NCBI GenBank assembly: GCA_964346815.1
Contig: CAYFWF010000068.1
Coordinates: forward strand, 124,001 to 188,000
Length of the DNA stretch: 64,000 nucleotides
Reading direction: 5' to 3'
Origin: CAYFWF01 sp964346815
Lineage (GTDB): Bacteria > Acidobacteriota > Aminicenantia > Aminicenantales > Aminicenantaceae
Below the pieces are notes generated by a model, which saw only the letters and a program-made list of their open reading frames with translations, ran no database searches and was not told the DNA's origin. This document shows positions 39,087 through 48,103 of this stretch, in pieces; the first letter of the stretch is position 1; each line of letters opens with the position of its first letter. The translations under genes were made by a program, and so were the position numbers.

Positions 39087-41144
39087 ATGAGAAATTTACG
39101 AAAAATGGCTGTATATGCTGTGATTGTGCTGTTTTTATCAATGAGCTCGTCGGCTGAGGAGCCTTTAGCTTCCGAGAACCTGATTCAGGCTCTCACTCAG
39201 GAAGTTTCAGGTGAAAGAGCATTTAACTATACGGTGCTCATCTCTCATTATGACCGCATTCAAGCTTGCCAGGGATGGCATGACGCGGCGGAGATGGTTA
39301 AGAGGGAATTGGAGGAGATTGGGTATGAAGATATTTCACTCGAGGGATGGCCTTCGAATGGATCGAGATATTATTATACCTATCGTACTCCCATCGGATG
39401 GAGTGCCAAAGAAGCGGAACTTTGGATGATATCTCCGAGAAAGGAAAGGCTTTGTTCCTATGGAGAAATACCTCTGACTCTGGTCAAACACAGTCATTCA
39501 ACCGACTGTGAGGCAGAGCTCGTCGATGTCGGTACAGGTGTCGGAGACAGCGCCTATGCGGGCAAAGATGTCAGAGGAAAGGTCGTTTTGGCCACTGCAT
39601 ATACAGGATCGGTTATGAGGGAGGCCGTGCTCAAAAGAGGGGCTTTAGGCGTGGTGACCTGGTATCCTCCCGAGGTCAGACCTGGCTATCCGAATATGAT
39701 CCGCTACACGGCTATCTGGCCGACTTGGGAAGAGAAAGACCTGATCGGCTTTGGCTTCAATGTGAGCAAGCAGCAGGGCTGGATGCTCAAAAAAGCATTG
39801 GAAGAAGGAAAGAAAGTGGTTTTGAAAGCCAAGGTGGATGCCGAATACTTTGATGGGAAGATCGAAACCCTTACTGCCGCATTTCCGGGATCAGTGGAGC
39901 CAGATCGGGAGGTCTTGATCATCGGCCATCTCTGCCATCCGACACCGAGTGCAAATGATAACGCCAGCGGAAGCGGAGCCATGCTCGAAATGGCCAGGGC
40001 TTTGAAGGCCATGGTCAGCAGGGGCCTGATCGATCCTCCAAGGAGGACGATCCGATTTCTCTGGGTCCCGGAGTTCAACGGCACCGTTCCTTACATAAAA
40101 GCTCATCTGGAAAGGACAAGAAACACACTCGCGGCTATAAATTGTGATATGATCGGAGAAGATCTGCACCTGACAGGTGGTACGTTCAATATCACGCGCA
40201 CTCCGGATTCCATGCCTTCCTATCTTGACGATGTGGTGGTGAATTTCACCAGATTGGTTGAACGCTTGAATCTCAGAAGCGTCAACGGGAGCCACCATCC
40301 GTTTGCCTACAGGATTCGCCCTTTCAGCGGGGGGAGCGACCATTACATTTTCAACGATGGAGCTCTGAAGGTTCCTTCTGTGATGTTCGGACATGGAGAC
40401 ATTTTTCATCACACGAGTCTCGATACGCCGGATAAAGTGGACTCGTCCGAGCTCCGTCGGGTGAGCTTTATCGCCTTGGGGGCCTCCTATTATATGGCCA
40501 GCGCATCAGATGGGGAGGCAATAGAAATGGCCAGCCTGGTTGCCAGGCAGGGCCTGTCCAGGCAATCGGAGGACTATTATGACAGCCTGGCGCTTCTTCG
40601 AAAAGCAGAAAATCCGCAGAAGGCTCATCAGGGCTACAAACATATAATGAATGTGCTCGAACATTCCGTACGGAGAGAGATGGACTCGGTGCTTTCCGCT
40701 TCTGTCTTTACCGCCGATCCTGGGGTAAAAAGGGAAATCGAGACATACCTTGGGAGTTTGGAAAAAATGAATGAAGCTTTTAGAGACGATCTGGAGAGCC
40801 GATACAAAAAGCTTTGTGAAGGATTTGGAACAAAACCTAAGAAGCTCGTGTTGTCCTCTGAAGAGGCGGAATTGAACAGGATTGTGCCTCAGAGAAGGGC
40901 CACCTTTGTCTGTCCGCTTCAGAGAGAATATGTGACGGATAGGCTGGGAGAGAAGGCTTTTGCCGGTGTTGATATAAGCGGCTATCCGGCCTACGAAGCG
41001 CTGAATTATGCGGATGGGAAGAGGAGTCTGTTGGACATCGCCAACGCCGTATCGGCAGAATACGGACCGATCGAACCACAAAAATTTTATGATTATTTCA
41101 GAGTTCTTGAAAAAGCCGAACTCGTCACTCTGGAAGAAAAATAA
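39087..41144 (+). CDS. M28-type metallopeptidase with inserted PA domain (DUF4910-like), exported
   Basis: 685 residues: a signal peptide (residues 1-25), an M28 zinc peptidase with an inserted PA-like domain (about 140-240), and a C-terminal winged-helix-like segment (ISGYPAYEALNYADGKRSLL). Zinc-ligand segments are IIGHLCHPTPSANDNASGSG, VPEFNGT, AINCDMIGEDL and FHHTSLDTPDKVD. It should be an aminopeptidase acting outside the cytoplasm. ATG 39087 follows AAGGAGGG; the frame is open from 39051. Found with the S9, S41 and TldD/E genes, it supports peptide use. Confidence 0.88.
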   Translation: MRNLRKMAVYAVIVLFLSMSSSAEEPLASENLIQALTQEVSGERAFNYTVLISHYDRIQACQGWHDAAEMVKRELEEIGYEDISLEGWPSNGSRYYYTYRTPIGWSAKEAELWMISPRKERLCSYGEIPLTLVKHSHSTDCEAELVDVGTGVGDSAYAGKDVRGKVVLATAYTGSVMREAVLKRGALGVVTWYPPEVRPGYPNMIRYTAIWPTWEEKDLIGFGFNVSKQQGWMLKKALEEGKKVVLKAKVDAEYFDGKIETLTAAFPGSVEPDREVLIIGHLCHPTPSANDNASGSGAMLEMARALKAMVSRGLIDPPRRTIRFLWVPEFNGTVPYIKAHLERTRNTLAAINCDMIGEDLHLTGGTFNITRTPDSMPSYLDDVVVNFTRLVERLNLRSVNGSHHPFAYRIRPFSGGSDHYIFNDGALKVPSVMFGHGDIFHHTSLDTPDKVDSSELRRVSFIALGASYYMASASDGEAIEMASLVARQGLSRQSEDYYDSLALLRKAENPQKAHQGYKHIMNVLEHSVRREMDSVLSASVFTADPGVKREIETYLGSLEKMNEAFRDDLESRYKKLCEGFGTKPKKLVLSSEEAELNRIVPQRRATFVCPLQREYVTDRLGEKAFAGVDISGYPAYEALNYADGKRSLLDIANAVSAEYGPIEPQKFYDYFRVLEKAELVTLEEK

Positions 41145-41226
41145 AAGCTGTATCGCCGGTCTGAGTTCCTGTAATCAGCGACAGCATGTGGAGGCAGCGA
41201 TCAAATCCTCTTTTGAGATAAAGAAG

Positions 41227-41772
41227 ATGTCAGTAAGGGAGATCATTCAACAGCGGAGGAGTGTCCGTCGTTATTTGGATAAACCTGTTGAGAGGGAGAA
41301 AATCCTGGCTTGTCTCGAGGCTGCCAGGTTGGCGCCTTCAGCGGACAATGTTCAACCTTGGCGGTTTCTGGTCATAGATGATCCTGAGATTAAAGAGAGA
41401 TTTGCCAAAGTAGTTTTCACCGGAATCTATCGTTTTTCGAAATTCGCGGCCAGAGCACCTGTGCTGATACTGATTCTTGCCCGCCTGGATATCATTGCCA
41501 ACAGAATCGGGAGCCAGATTCAAGGTACAAATTTTTATTTGATCGATATCGGTATTGCAGGAGAGCATATCGTTTTGCAGGCTGAGGAACTTGGACTCGG
41601 GACCTGTTGGATAGGCTGGTTCAATTCCAGAAAAGCCAGGAAGATCCTGAAAATTCCCGGAAAATACAAGATCGTATCCATCCTGTCAATGGGTTATTAC
41701 GAAAAAAAGCCATCGAAGGAGAAAAAGAGGAAGTCTCTTGAGGAAATCACATGGTTCAACCAGATCGATTGA
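41227..41772 (+). CDS. Nitroreductase-family flavoprotein
   Basis: 181 residues. QQRRSVRRYLDKPVEREKIL and AARLAPSADNVQPWRFLVID form the FMN-binding region typical of the NfsB/NTR fold; GLGTCWIGWF lies in the second half. The natural substrate is unknown; the family reduces nitro compounds, quinones or flavins. The frame is open far upstream into the M28 gene in another reading frame, but ATG 41227 begins the conserved fold. It converges with the aminotransferase. Confidence 0.88.
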   Translation: MSVREIIQQRRSVRRYLDKPVEREKILACLEAARLAPSADNVQPWRFLVIDDPEIKERFAKVVFTGIYRFSKFAARAPVLILILARLDIIANRIGSQIQGTNFYLIDIGIAGEHIVLQAEELGLGTCWIGWFNSRKARKILKIPGKYKIVSILSMGYYEKKPSKEKKRKSLEEITWFNQID

Positions 41773-41789
41773 TCCAGTCTTCCAGTGAC

Positions 41790-42905
41790 TCAGCCTCTGA
41801 TCTCTTTCAAGGCCTCCTGGATGAGATCGAGGGCTGTGGCCAACCGTTCTTTTTTTTCCCCATATCCGAAGCGGAGGTAGCGGTCCATCGCAAAATGGTC
41901 CCCGGGCACGATAAGGACGCTTTTGGTTTCGCGAATTTTTTCGACCAATTCAGTCGAATTCATATCAAGGCTGTACCGGGCAAATGTAATGGCCCCTGCT
42001 TGGGGAGGCACATAATGGAACTGCCCTTCTTGTTTCTCGAACCAGGAACACAGAATATCGATATTCGCAACCAGGATGTTCCGCGTTCGTGCAAGAATCC
42101 TTTCCCTGTTATCCGGCGTTAAAGCTATTCTTGCCAGCTTGTCGCTCACTGCACTGATCGATATGGTTGTGTAGTCATGATAGGGCCATATCTTCTGGAT
42201 GAAGTCTTCAGGAGCAACCATCCATCCCATTCTCAGCCCTGGGAGCCCATAGGCTTTGGAAAGGCCGTTGCTCACCACGACTTTGTCGTATGTTCCCCAG
42301 AAGCTGGGAGTCGTTTGTCCATCCAGCTCTGCTCCTTGATATACCTCATCGGCATAAATCCATGCACCGGCCTTATCAGCTAACTCCAGGATCGTTTCCC
42401 TGGCTTCTGTGCTGAGTCGGCTTCCTGTGGGATTGTTGGGATTTGTGACAGCGATGATTTTTGTTTTGGATGTGACCGATTTCTTCAATTCATTCAGATC
42501 AGGATTCCAATCCAGATTTTCTCTCAGCTGGTATGTCTTGACGTGAGCCCCGAATGCTCTCATCAGGCCCCACAGCTGCATGTAATTTGGGACCATGAAA
42601 AGCACTTCATCTCCGGGATCGACTTGGCTCCAGGCCAGAAGAAAGTTTGCCTCAGCCGAACCGGTCGTTATCAAGATGTTCTCGATATCGGTTCCGGGGT
42701 AGAGAGCGCAGACTCTTTCTCGAAGCTCGGGTGTACCGTTTGTCTGGAGATAACCCAGACTAGTCTCTGTAATTTCTTCCATTTCTCCCGGAGAGACGAG
42801 CTCCTGGATTGAGAGTGGATGTACACCGCTTTCTGAGAGATTGAAATCCACAAGATTTTCCCATTGGGACTGCATCCGCTCCATTTTAAATTGTTCGATT
42901 TTCAT
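41790..42905 (-). CDS. Class I/II aminotransferase
   Basis: 371 residues, a PLP fold-type I enzyme. VTNPNNPTGSRLS and DEVYQGAEL are conserved; SNGLSKAYGLPGLRMGW contains the PLP lysine, and RFGYG near the end the carboxylate-binding Arg. The substrate cannot be named. ATG 42905 follows AAGGA by seven bases; the frame is open to 43022. It lies 58 bases downstream of the EMC3-like gene on the same strand and could be the last gene of that operon. Confidence 0.88.
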   Translation of the reverse strand: MKIEQFKMERMQSQWENLVDFNLSESGVHPLSIQELVSPGEMEEITETSLGYLQTNGTPELRERVCALYPGTDIENILITTGSAEANFLLAWSQVDPGDEVLFMVPNYMQLWGLMRAFGAHVKTYQLRENLDWNPDLNELKKSVTSKTKIIAVTNPNNPTGSRLSTEARETILELADKAGAWIYADEVYQGAELDGQTTPSFWGTYDKVVVSNGLSKAYGLPGLRMGWMVAPEDFIQKIWPYHDYTTISISAVSDKLARIALTPDNRERILARTRNILVANIDILCSWFEKQEGQFHYVPPQAGAITFARYSLDMNSTELVEKIRETKSVLIVPGDHFAMDRYLRFGYGEKKERLATALDLIQEALKEIRG

Positions 42906-42963
42906 GGCATGATCCTTTTTTAATAAATATCTCCTTAAAAGGCGCTCTAAAAAGTAAATTCCG

Positions 42964-43791
42964 TCAGATTTCGACTTTAAAGATTCCTTTGAAGGCGAAT
43001 CCAAAGACAATCGAAAGCACAAAATACACGATCAACCAGTGGATGTGCCAGCCAAAAAGATTCATATTCCGGGCAGGGTATTGAATTTCGATAGACCTGA
43101 CCGGAAGGTCGTCTCTAATAGGGGATTCGGACGGATAAAGGAGCTGTCTGATAAAACTTTTTTCTGTTTTTATCGGAGAGATTTTGCTGAGAGGTTTTTG
43201 GGCGACAGATACCTTTTTGGTGACCGTTTCTCCGTCCATTTTCAAAGACAGCTTATGGATGCCATGTTCTCTGGCTGAAAATCTCCAGTCGATTTCCCCG
43301 AATTCTTGTATTCTCAAGGGAGGCGTTTCTATGGTCAGCTCTGGCGTGGGTTCGATTTCGATGGGAATCTCCATGGGATCCTGATTTTCCTTCAGTTTGA
43401 CTTTTAGAAGGACCGATTGATCTGGTGTCAGGGATTGATATCCAAACCAAAAATTGAGCTGGATGATGATAAGAATCAGGGGAAGAATCATCACCATCAT
43501 GGGTTTTGCGGAATATCCGATATACCTGAGATTACAGCGGAGGATATTCCCTTGAGCCCGGAGGGACAGGACAAGGGAGTCTTTGTAAAGGCGCAGCTCA
43601 AGAAGATGGGCTTTAATTTTGTTTTTTACCTGCTTGATGCCTCTTTGGTTGGATGTCCATTTGAACACAAAGAGCATCAAGAGCCCGGTAAGAAATGAGA
43701 CGATGATCATTCCTATCCAAGGGCTCATGCTGCGGAATGGATAGAAGAGAACATCGAATATTTTGCCGAAAACCGAATTGAAGATCCACAT
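42964..43791 (-). CDS. Oxa1/EMC3 (DUF106)-like membrane protein with inserted soluble domain
   Basis: 275 residues. TM1 is about 22-43; a basic cytoplasmic coiled-coil-like segment follows (NQRGIKQVKNKIKAHLLELR, then RAQGNILRCNLRYIGYSAKP); TM2 is about 98-117; a beta-rich domain of about 125 residues (118-250) is probably periplasmic; TM3 is at the C-terminus (LIVYFVLSIVFGFAF). The TM1/coiled-coil/TM2/TM3 layout is that of the DUF106/EMC3 branch of the Oxa1 insertase superfamily, but with an added domain between TM2 and TM3. It ends the cluster of AP-superfamily enzymes, three bases after the 63-residue gene. Confidence 0.7.
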   Translation of the reverse strand: MWIFNSVFGKIFDVLFYPFRSMSPWIGMIIVSFLTGLLMLFVFKWTSNQRGIKQVKNKIKAHLLELRLYKDSLVLSLRAQGNILRCNLRYIGYSAKPMMVMILPLILIIIQLNFWFGYQSLTPDQSVLLKVKLKENQDPMEIPIEIEPTPELTIETPPLRIQEFGEIDWRFSAREHGIHKLSLKMDGETVTKKVSVAQKPLSKISPIKTEKSFIRQLLYPSESPIRDDLPVRSIEIQYPARNMNLFGWHIHWLIVYFVLSIVFGFAFKGIFKVEI

Positions 43792-43794
43792 GGT

Positions 43795-43986
43795 TTAAGA
43801 GATGTAGCCAAGCCCTTTCAACTTCTTCTTGATTTCTTCTTCCGAGTCGGATTCTTCGAGCTTTGCCATTTCCTTTTCGAGACAATGAGTGATGAATTCC
43901 TCTGAAGAAGAATACCCGGACAGCTCCGCATATTTCTTGACCTTTTCCAAAAGGTCTTTTTCGAGTTTGACTTTTGCCTTTCCCAT
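43795..43986 (-). CDS. Small ribbon-helix-helix-like protein
   Basis: 63 residues, highly charged. VKLEKDLLEKVKKYAELSGY followed by SSSEEFITHCLEKEMAKLEE resembles a ribbon-helix-helix (Arc/CopG-like) strand-helix-helix, and the end reads EEEIKKKLKGLGYIS. RHH proteins are usually DNA-binding dimers, but the gene lies inside the operon (nine bases after the first phosphodiesterase, three before the EMC3-like gene), so a partner role in the complex is also possible. Confidence 0.7.
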   Translation of the reverse strand: MGKAKVKLEKDLLEKVKKYAELSGYSSSEEFITHCLEKEMAKLEESDSEEEIKKKLKGLGYIS

Positions 43987-43995
43987 TTTGATCTC

Positions 43996-45981
43996 CTAAA
44001 GAACGTTTTTTCCGATCATTTCCTCTGGTTTTTCTATGCCAAAAAGGGCGAGAATGGTGGGGGTTAAATCATACAGAGCAGGAAATTCGGCTGTGATTAT
44101 TCGATTGGTGAACAGCACTCCTGGGCATACAACGGGATCCATGCAGTGATCCCCACTCCATTTATCCATATTGTCGTCAAAGACTTTTTTATCGATTCTT
44201 CCAAGAGGCGCAGACCAGGCTGTTCGATAGCCCCGGTTGAATCCCATGACGATATCCGGTGCTTGATCGAGCTGCTGACTTTGATAGACATCCTGAGTCA
44301 CATAAGCGTTGGTGATCACTCTCTCTCCTGTTGCTGGATCTGTCACCTGCTCGAGCTTCTGAGCGATCTCTCTGACCAAAGCCTCTTTTTCAGCACCCGG
44401 ATTGACGGTTCCTTCCCCTTCCCTTCCTATTTGGTTCACATAAAGACTGTTTAACCCGTAAGAATAAGCCTTGGTTTTGGACCAATCCGTGTTCATGAAG
44501 AACTCTTCCTGTCCTTGTCGCCAGTTATTGATCAGCCTGAGGTATCCGTTTTCCTTGAGCCAGGTGTTGACATTGAAAGTTCGCCTGAATGGAGTGAATC
44601 CATGATCGGACATGACCATGATAATGGTATCCTTGTCGGTTTTTTGAAAAGCCATGTCCAGGATTTTGTCTGCCTCCTGGTAGATGTTTTCGATGGCGTC
44701 CCCGTATTGTTTAGCCAATTTCGGATCGTACATCGGACTGACTTTATCGATGAAACGCCAGAACATATGCTGCCTTTGGTCGGTGCTGGAGACATAATAA
44801 AAAAGAAGGCCGGAATCGAATCTTGAGAGTTCGTAATCGAACATCTCAATCCGTTCCTTGAGAACCGTATCATCCTGGGCCAGATACTCCTCCTCGTCCA
44901 GAACACCGTGGGTCATGGCCTTGAAATCGGCAGGGAGGCCTTTGGTGTAGAAAGATCCGAACTTTTTTGCCAGTTCCTTTGCATAACTATCAGGAGTGGA
45001 TATGGGCATGGCAGGGTCTGAGGGGTCGATATTAATGGGTGAGATGTAAAGTTTGAACTCCGGCCGCACCTGTTTGAGGTAAAACATACAGATGCCGCCC
45101 ACACTTTGTGTTGGGATCATCGGGAAGCGGACCTTTTTCCAGCCGCTCCATTCCTTTTCCTCGAGAATGAACTCATGATCCTGGATCAAGATCTTCGCTA
45201 AAGGATGGACCGGATCGATAAAGACTTTGAAATCGATCGAAGATTCAGGTTGATTTTTTTTGAAGGTGTTGGCCGGACCGGGAAGCTTGGCTTCCACTCT
45301 GTTTCCGATCACATAAACTTCATGAATAGCCCCTCCGCCGATATCCTGCTTGAGTTCTGTAACCTCGGTCGTGTAGTAGTTGAATACGCCCACAGATCCC
45401 GTAATATCCGGAGTCCCCATTCCTGAAAGAGTTCTCTGGTTGGTTTCGACAGGAGGAAAGTTGGAAGGCATTTTAAAAATTGTGGCAGGAACGTCATATT
45501 CCTCCAGAATTTGCCAGAAAGCCCTTCCCTTCATCAGGTTCTCATAGGAACCTCCGGATAGAGGAAAAACGAGATTCCCTATGGAAATAGTTTTGGAGGG
45601 ATCGCGTGTCTCCGCACCCGAGAAAGCGGGAATGTAATACTGCGGATCTCTTTTGAGAAAATCGAATATCCCGTGTCCGCCGGGATTCATTCCGGTGATA
45701 AAGTTCGACCAGGCCACTGGGCTCTGAGGAGGAATACTCGTTTGCAGCGGACGAAAATCTCCTTGGGCTCTCAATCGCGCAAAGGCGGGAAGTTTTCCCT
45801 GACTCATCCATATCTCCGTCAGGTGAGGGTCCATTCCGTCCAAACCGAGAACGAGGACTTTCTTAGCAGTCTCCTGTTTTCCGAAGACCTTGGTCACCAT
45901 ATCTATTGGACTTCCCAGAGCGAGAAGGGAACCCGCTGACAGGCCCAGTTTGAGGAATTCTCTCCGATTTATATTAGCCAT
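43996..45981 (-). CDS. Alkaline-phosphatase-superfamily phosphodiesterase, Tat-exported
   Basis: 661 residues starting NINRREFLKLGLSAGSLLAL, a twin-arginine signal. The core is of the type I phosphodiesterase/nucleotide pyrophosphatase kind: VLGLDGMDPHLTEIW (Asp ligand), QSPVAWSNFITGMNPGGHGI (nucleophile region), SSTDQRQHMFWR (Asp, His), MVMSDHGFTPFRR (Asp, His) and WSGDHCMDP (His). Metal ligands look complete, so it should be active. A domain of about 180 residues is inserted near 200-350. ATG 45981 follows AAGGGAAG and lies inside the end of the upstream paralogue. Confidence 0.88.
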   Translation of the reverse strand: MANINRREFLKLGLSAGSLLALGSPIDMVTKVFGKQETAKKVLVLGLDGMDPHLTEIWMSQGKLPAFARLRAQGDFRPLQTSIPPQSPVAWSNFITGMNPGGHGIFDFLKRDPQYYIPAFSGAETRDPSKTISIGNLVFPLSGGSYENLMKGRAFWQILEEYDVPATIFKMPSNFPPVETNQRTLSGMGTPDITGSVGVFNYYTTEVTELKQDIGGGAIHEVYVIGNRVEAKLPGPANTFKKNQPESSIDFKVFIDPVHPLAKILIQDHEFILEEKEWSGWKKVRFPMIPTQSVGGICMFYLKQVRPEFKLYISPINIDPSDPAMPISTPDSYAKELAKKFGSFYTKGLPADFKAMTHGVLDEEEYLAQDDTVLKERIEMFDYELSRFDSGLLFYYVSSTDQRQHMFWRFIDKVSPMYDPKLAKQYGDAIENIYQEADKILDMAFQKTDKDTIIMVMSDHGFTPFRRTFNVNTWLKENGYLRLINNWRQGQEEFFMNTDWSKTKAYSYGLNSLYVNQIGREGEGTVNPGAEKEALVREIAQKLEQVTDPATGERVITNAYVTQDVYQSQQLDQAPDIVMGFNRGYRTAWSAPLGRIDKKVFDDNMDKWSGDHCMDPVVCPGVLFTNRIITAEFPALYDLTPTILALFGIEKPEEMIGKNVL

Positions 45982-48103
45982 TGTTCTTCCCTTGAGACCT
46001 TGATTTTGTGGATAAACTTTGAACATCTATCAAGGAACGGCCATCCATGTGTTTGGGTGCCTCGAGGCCGAAAAGCTCGATGACCGTTGGCGCGATATCG
46101 ATGATGGCCGGAGTTTTCGTGTTTATAGCGAGGTTGGAGAAGAGTATGCCCGGTACGATTCTGGGGTCTATGCAGTGATCACCGCTCCACGCTTTCCTGT
46201 TGTCCTCAAAGACTGAGGTATTCACTTTTCCGGTCACTGAATCCCAGGAAACGCGGTATCCTTCGTTAAAGCCGACGATCAGGTCAGGGCAGTTCTCCTT
46301 GTACGGCCCCGGAGGAAGTTCATCCCTATCGAAGATCTTATTGATGGCTGTTTCGCTTTTTTCCTCGTCTCTCAAGCCGTTGAGCCTGGATATGATCTCT
46401 TTTTTCAGGGCTTTCTCTTCTTCTCCGGGCGATACAGTGCCCTTGGATTCTCTCCCTTTCGAATTCAAGTAGATCCCCCCGAGTCCCAATCCATAGGCCT
46501 TCGTTTTTTCCCAATCCACATCCTTGAACCATTCCTCGCTCTCCCTTTTTCCATCTTTTAGGCTAAGATAGCCGTTCAGATAGAGCCAGGAATTCACATT
46601 GACTCCTCTCCGGAAGGATTTGATGCCGTGATCTGACATGACGATCAGAACATCTTTTTGGCCCAATTTTTCCCATACCTTGCCCACGAGCCCATCCATT
46701 TTGGTGTACAACTCTTGGATCACTTCGGGTCCCATTTTCGCTTGCTCGGTATGCCTGGCAGGATGCTTTTCATCCAGATACCTGAAGAACATGTGCTGGA
46801 GGCTGTCTGTGGTCTCGAACCAACTCACCACCACTCCTTTCTTGGTTTTTTTCATGGCATTGAAAAGCATGTTTTCCCATTCTTGGTGGTTGAAGTAGCT
46901 CAGTTTTAAAAACGCTTCTTCGGACAGAACACCTTCATTCAAGGCCCATGTATCGTTTGCTTCGCCCAGGGTGATGTAGCTTCCCAGGAGTTTGGACAAA
47001 TAAACAGAGTAGATAAAAGGATGGGAAATCGGGAGTGCCGGTTTCTCAGGATCGATATTCAGCGGAGTTACATACATTTCGAAGTGGGGATCGAGCTTAT
47101 TGATATAAAAACGGCAGATCGATCTGATCTTTATCCAGAGGCCGGGCCGAAAAGTGATCCGGGTCCAGTCAGAAAAAGTCTTTTCCTTGAGTCGGATTTT
47201 CTGGTCAGAAACCTCGAGCAAAGCTTCCTTTTTATCCTTATCGATGGTGATGCAGAGAGGGAGTCGGATCTCTTCGGGATTTTTGAGCATGGTATTCTCA
47301 GGACCGGAGATATAGGTTTCGATCCGGTTCCCTTGGACAGTGACGGGTATGTTCATCCCTCCTTCCCGCCTTGTTATTTTGTTTTCGTCGGACGTGTAGA
47401 AGGAAAACGTGCCTTGACTTCCTTTCAGATCCGGAGCGCACATACCCGAGAGCAAGTGTCCGCGAAATTTCTCTGGCGGAAATGTTACCGGGATTCTCAG
47501 TACGGTGCTGAATATGCCGTGGTCTCCGAGAAATTTCCAGAAAGGCACGCTTTTCCGCATTCCCTTGATTTCAGGCTTGGAAAGAGGAATTTTGTATTTT
47601 TTTAGAGAAAGAACTTTCTTGGGACTGCCTATATGGGCTGAGGAAAGATCAGGTAAATAAGTCTTCGGGTCGCGGCTCAGGAAATCGAATATATTGTGTT
47701 TGGCGGGATGGCATCCTGTCATAAAGGAAGACCAGGCTACAGGAGAGATAGAGGGAATTGTGGTCTCGAGTTTGGCATAGCTTCCTTGTTTGGCCAGTTT
47801 GGATAAATTGGGGAGTTTGCCTTGAGACATGTATTTTTCCACCAGCACCGGATCCATCCCATCCAACCCGATAACGACCAGCTTGTTGATATGGCTCTTT
47901 TTATAAGCCTTTTGCCCCTTGATCAGGCGGATAAGAAATCGAAAAGGCCAGGATAAGAAAGAAAAAACGGCCAGAAAAAAGGTCAAGAAAAGAACCAAAA
48001 ACGAGGAGAGGAAAGCGAAACCCGCTCCTGGCCCGATATAAGCGCCGAGGGGAGGAACTAGAAGGAAAGTGAAGATGAAAAAAACCTTGAGTTTCATTTT
48101 CAT
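45974..48103 (-). CDS. Alkaline-phosphatase-superfamily phosphodiesterase, membrane-anchored
   Basis: 709 residues with two N-terminal membrane segments (about 5-20 and 28-55), then the same core as its neighbour: VIGLDGMDPVLVEKYMSQGK, SPVAWSSFMTGCHPAKHNIF, FETTDSLQHMFFR, IVMSDHGIKSFRRGVN and WSGDHCIDPR. All metal ligands are kept. It is clearly a paralogue of the Tat-exported protein (shared insert and C-terminal end), so the two probably act on similar phosphoester substrates at the envelope. It overlaps both neighbours by a few bases. Confidence 0.88.
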   Translation of the reverse strand: MKMKLKVFFIFTFLLVPPLGAYIGPGAGFAFLSSFLVLFLTFFLAVFSFLSWPFRFLIRLIKGQKAYKKSHINKLVVIGLDGMDPVLVEKYMSQGKLPNLSKLAKQGSYAKLETTIPSISPVAWSSFMTGCHPAKHNIFDFLSRDPKTYLPDLSSAHIGSPKKVLSLKKYKIPLSKPEIKGMRKSVPFWKFLGDHGIFSTVLRIPVTFPPEKFRGHLLSGMCAPDLKGSQGTFSFYTSDENKITRREGGMNIPVTVQGNRIETYISGPENTMLKNPEEIRLPLCITIDKDKKEALLEVSDQKIRLKEKTFSDWTRITFRPGLWIKIRSICRFYINKLDPHFEMYVTPLNIDPEKPALPISHPFIYSVYLSKLLGSYITLGEANDTWALNEGVLSEEAFLKLSYFNHQEWENMLFNAMKKTKKGVVVSWFETTDSLQHMFFRYLDEKHPARHTEQAKMGPEVIQELYTKMDGLVGKVWEKLGQKDVLIVMSDHGIKSFRRGVNVNSWLYLNGYLSLKDGKRESEEWFKDVDWEKTKAYGLGLGGIYLNSKGRESKGTVSPGEEEKALKKEIISRLNGLRDEEKSETAINKIFDRDELPPGPYKENCPDLIVGFNEGYRVSWDSVTGKVNTSVFEDNRKAWSGDHCIDPRIVPGILFSNLAINTKTPAIIDIAPTVIELFGLEAPKHMDGRSLIDVQSLSTKSRSQGKNNG

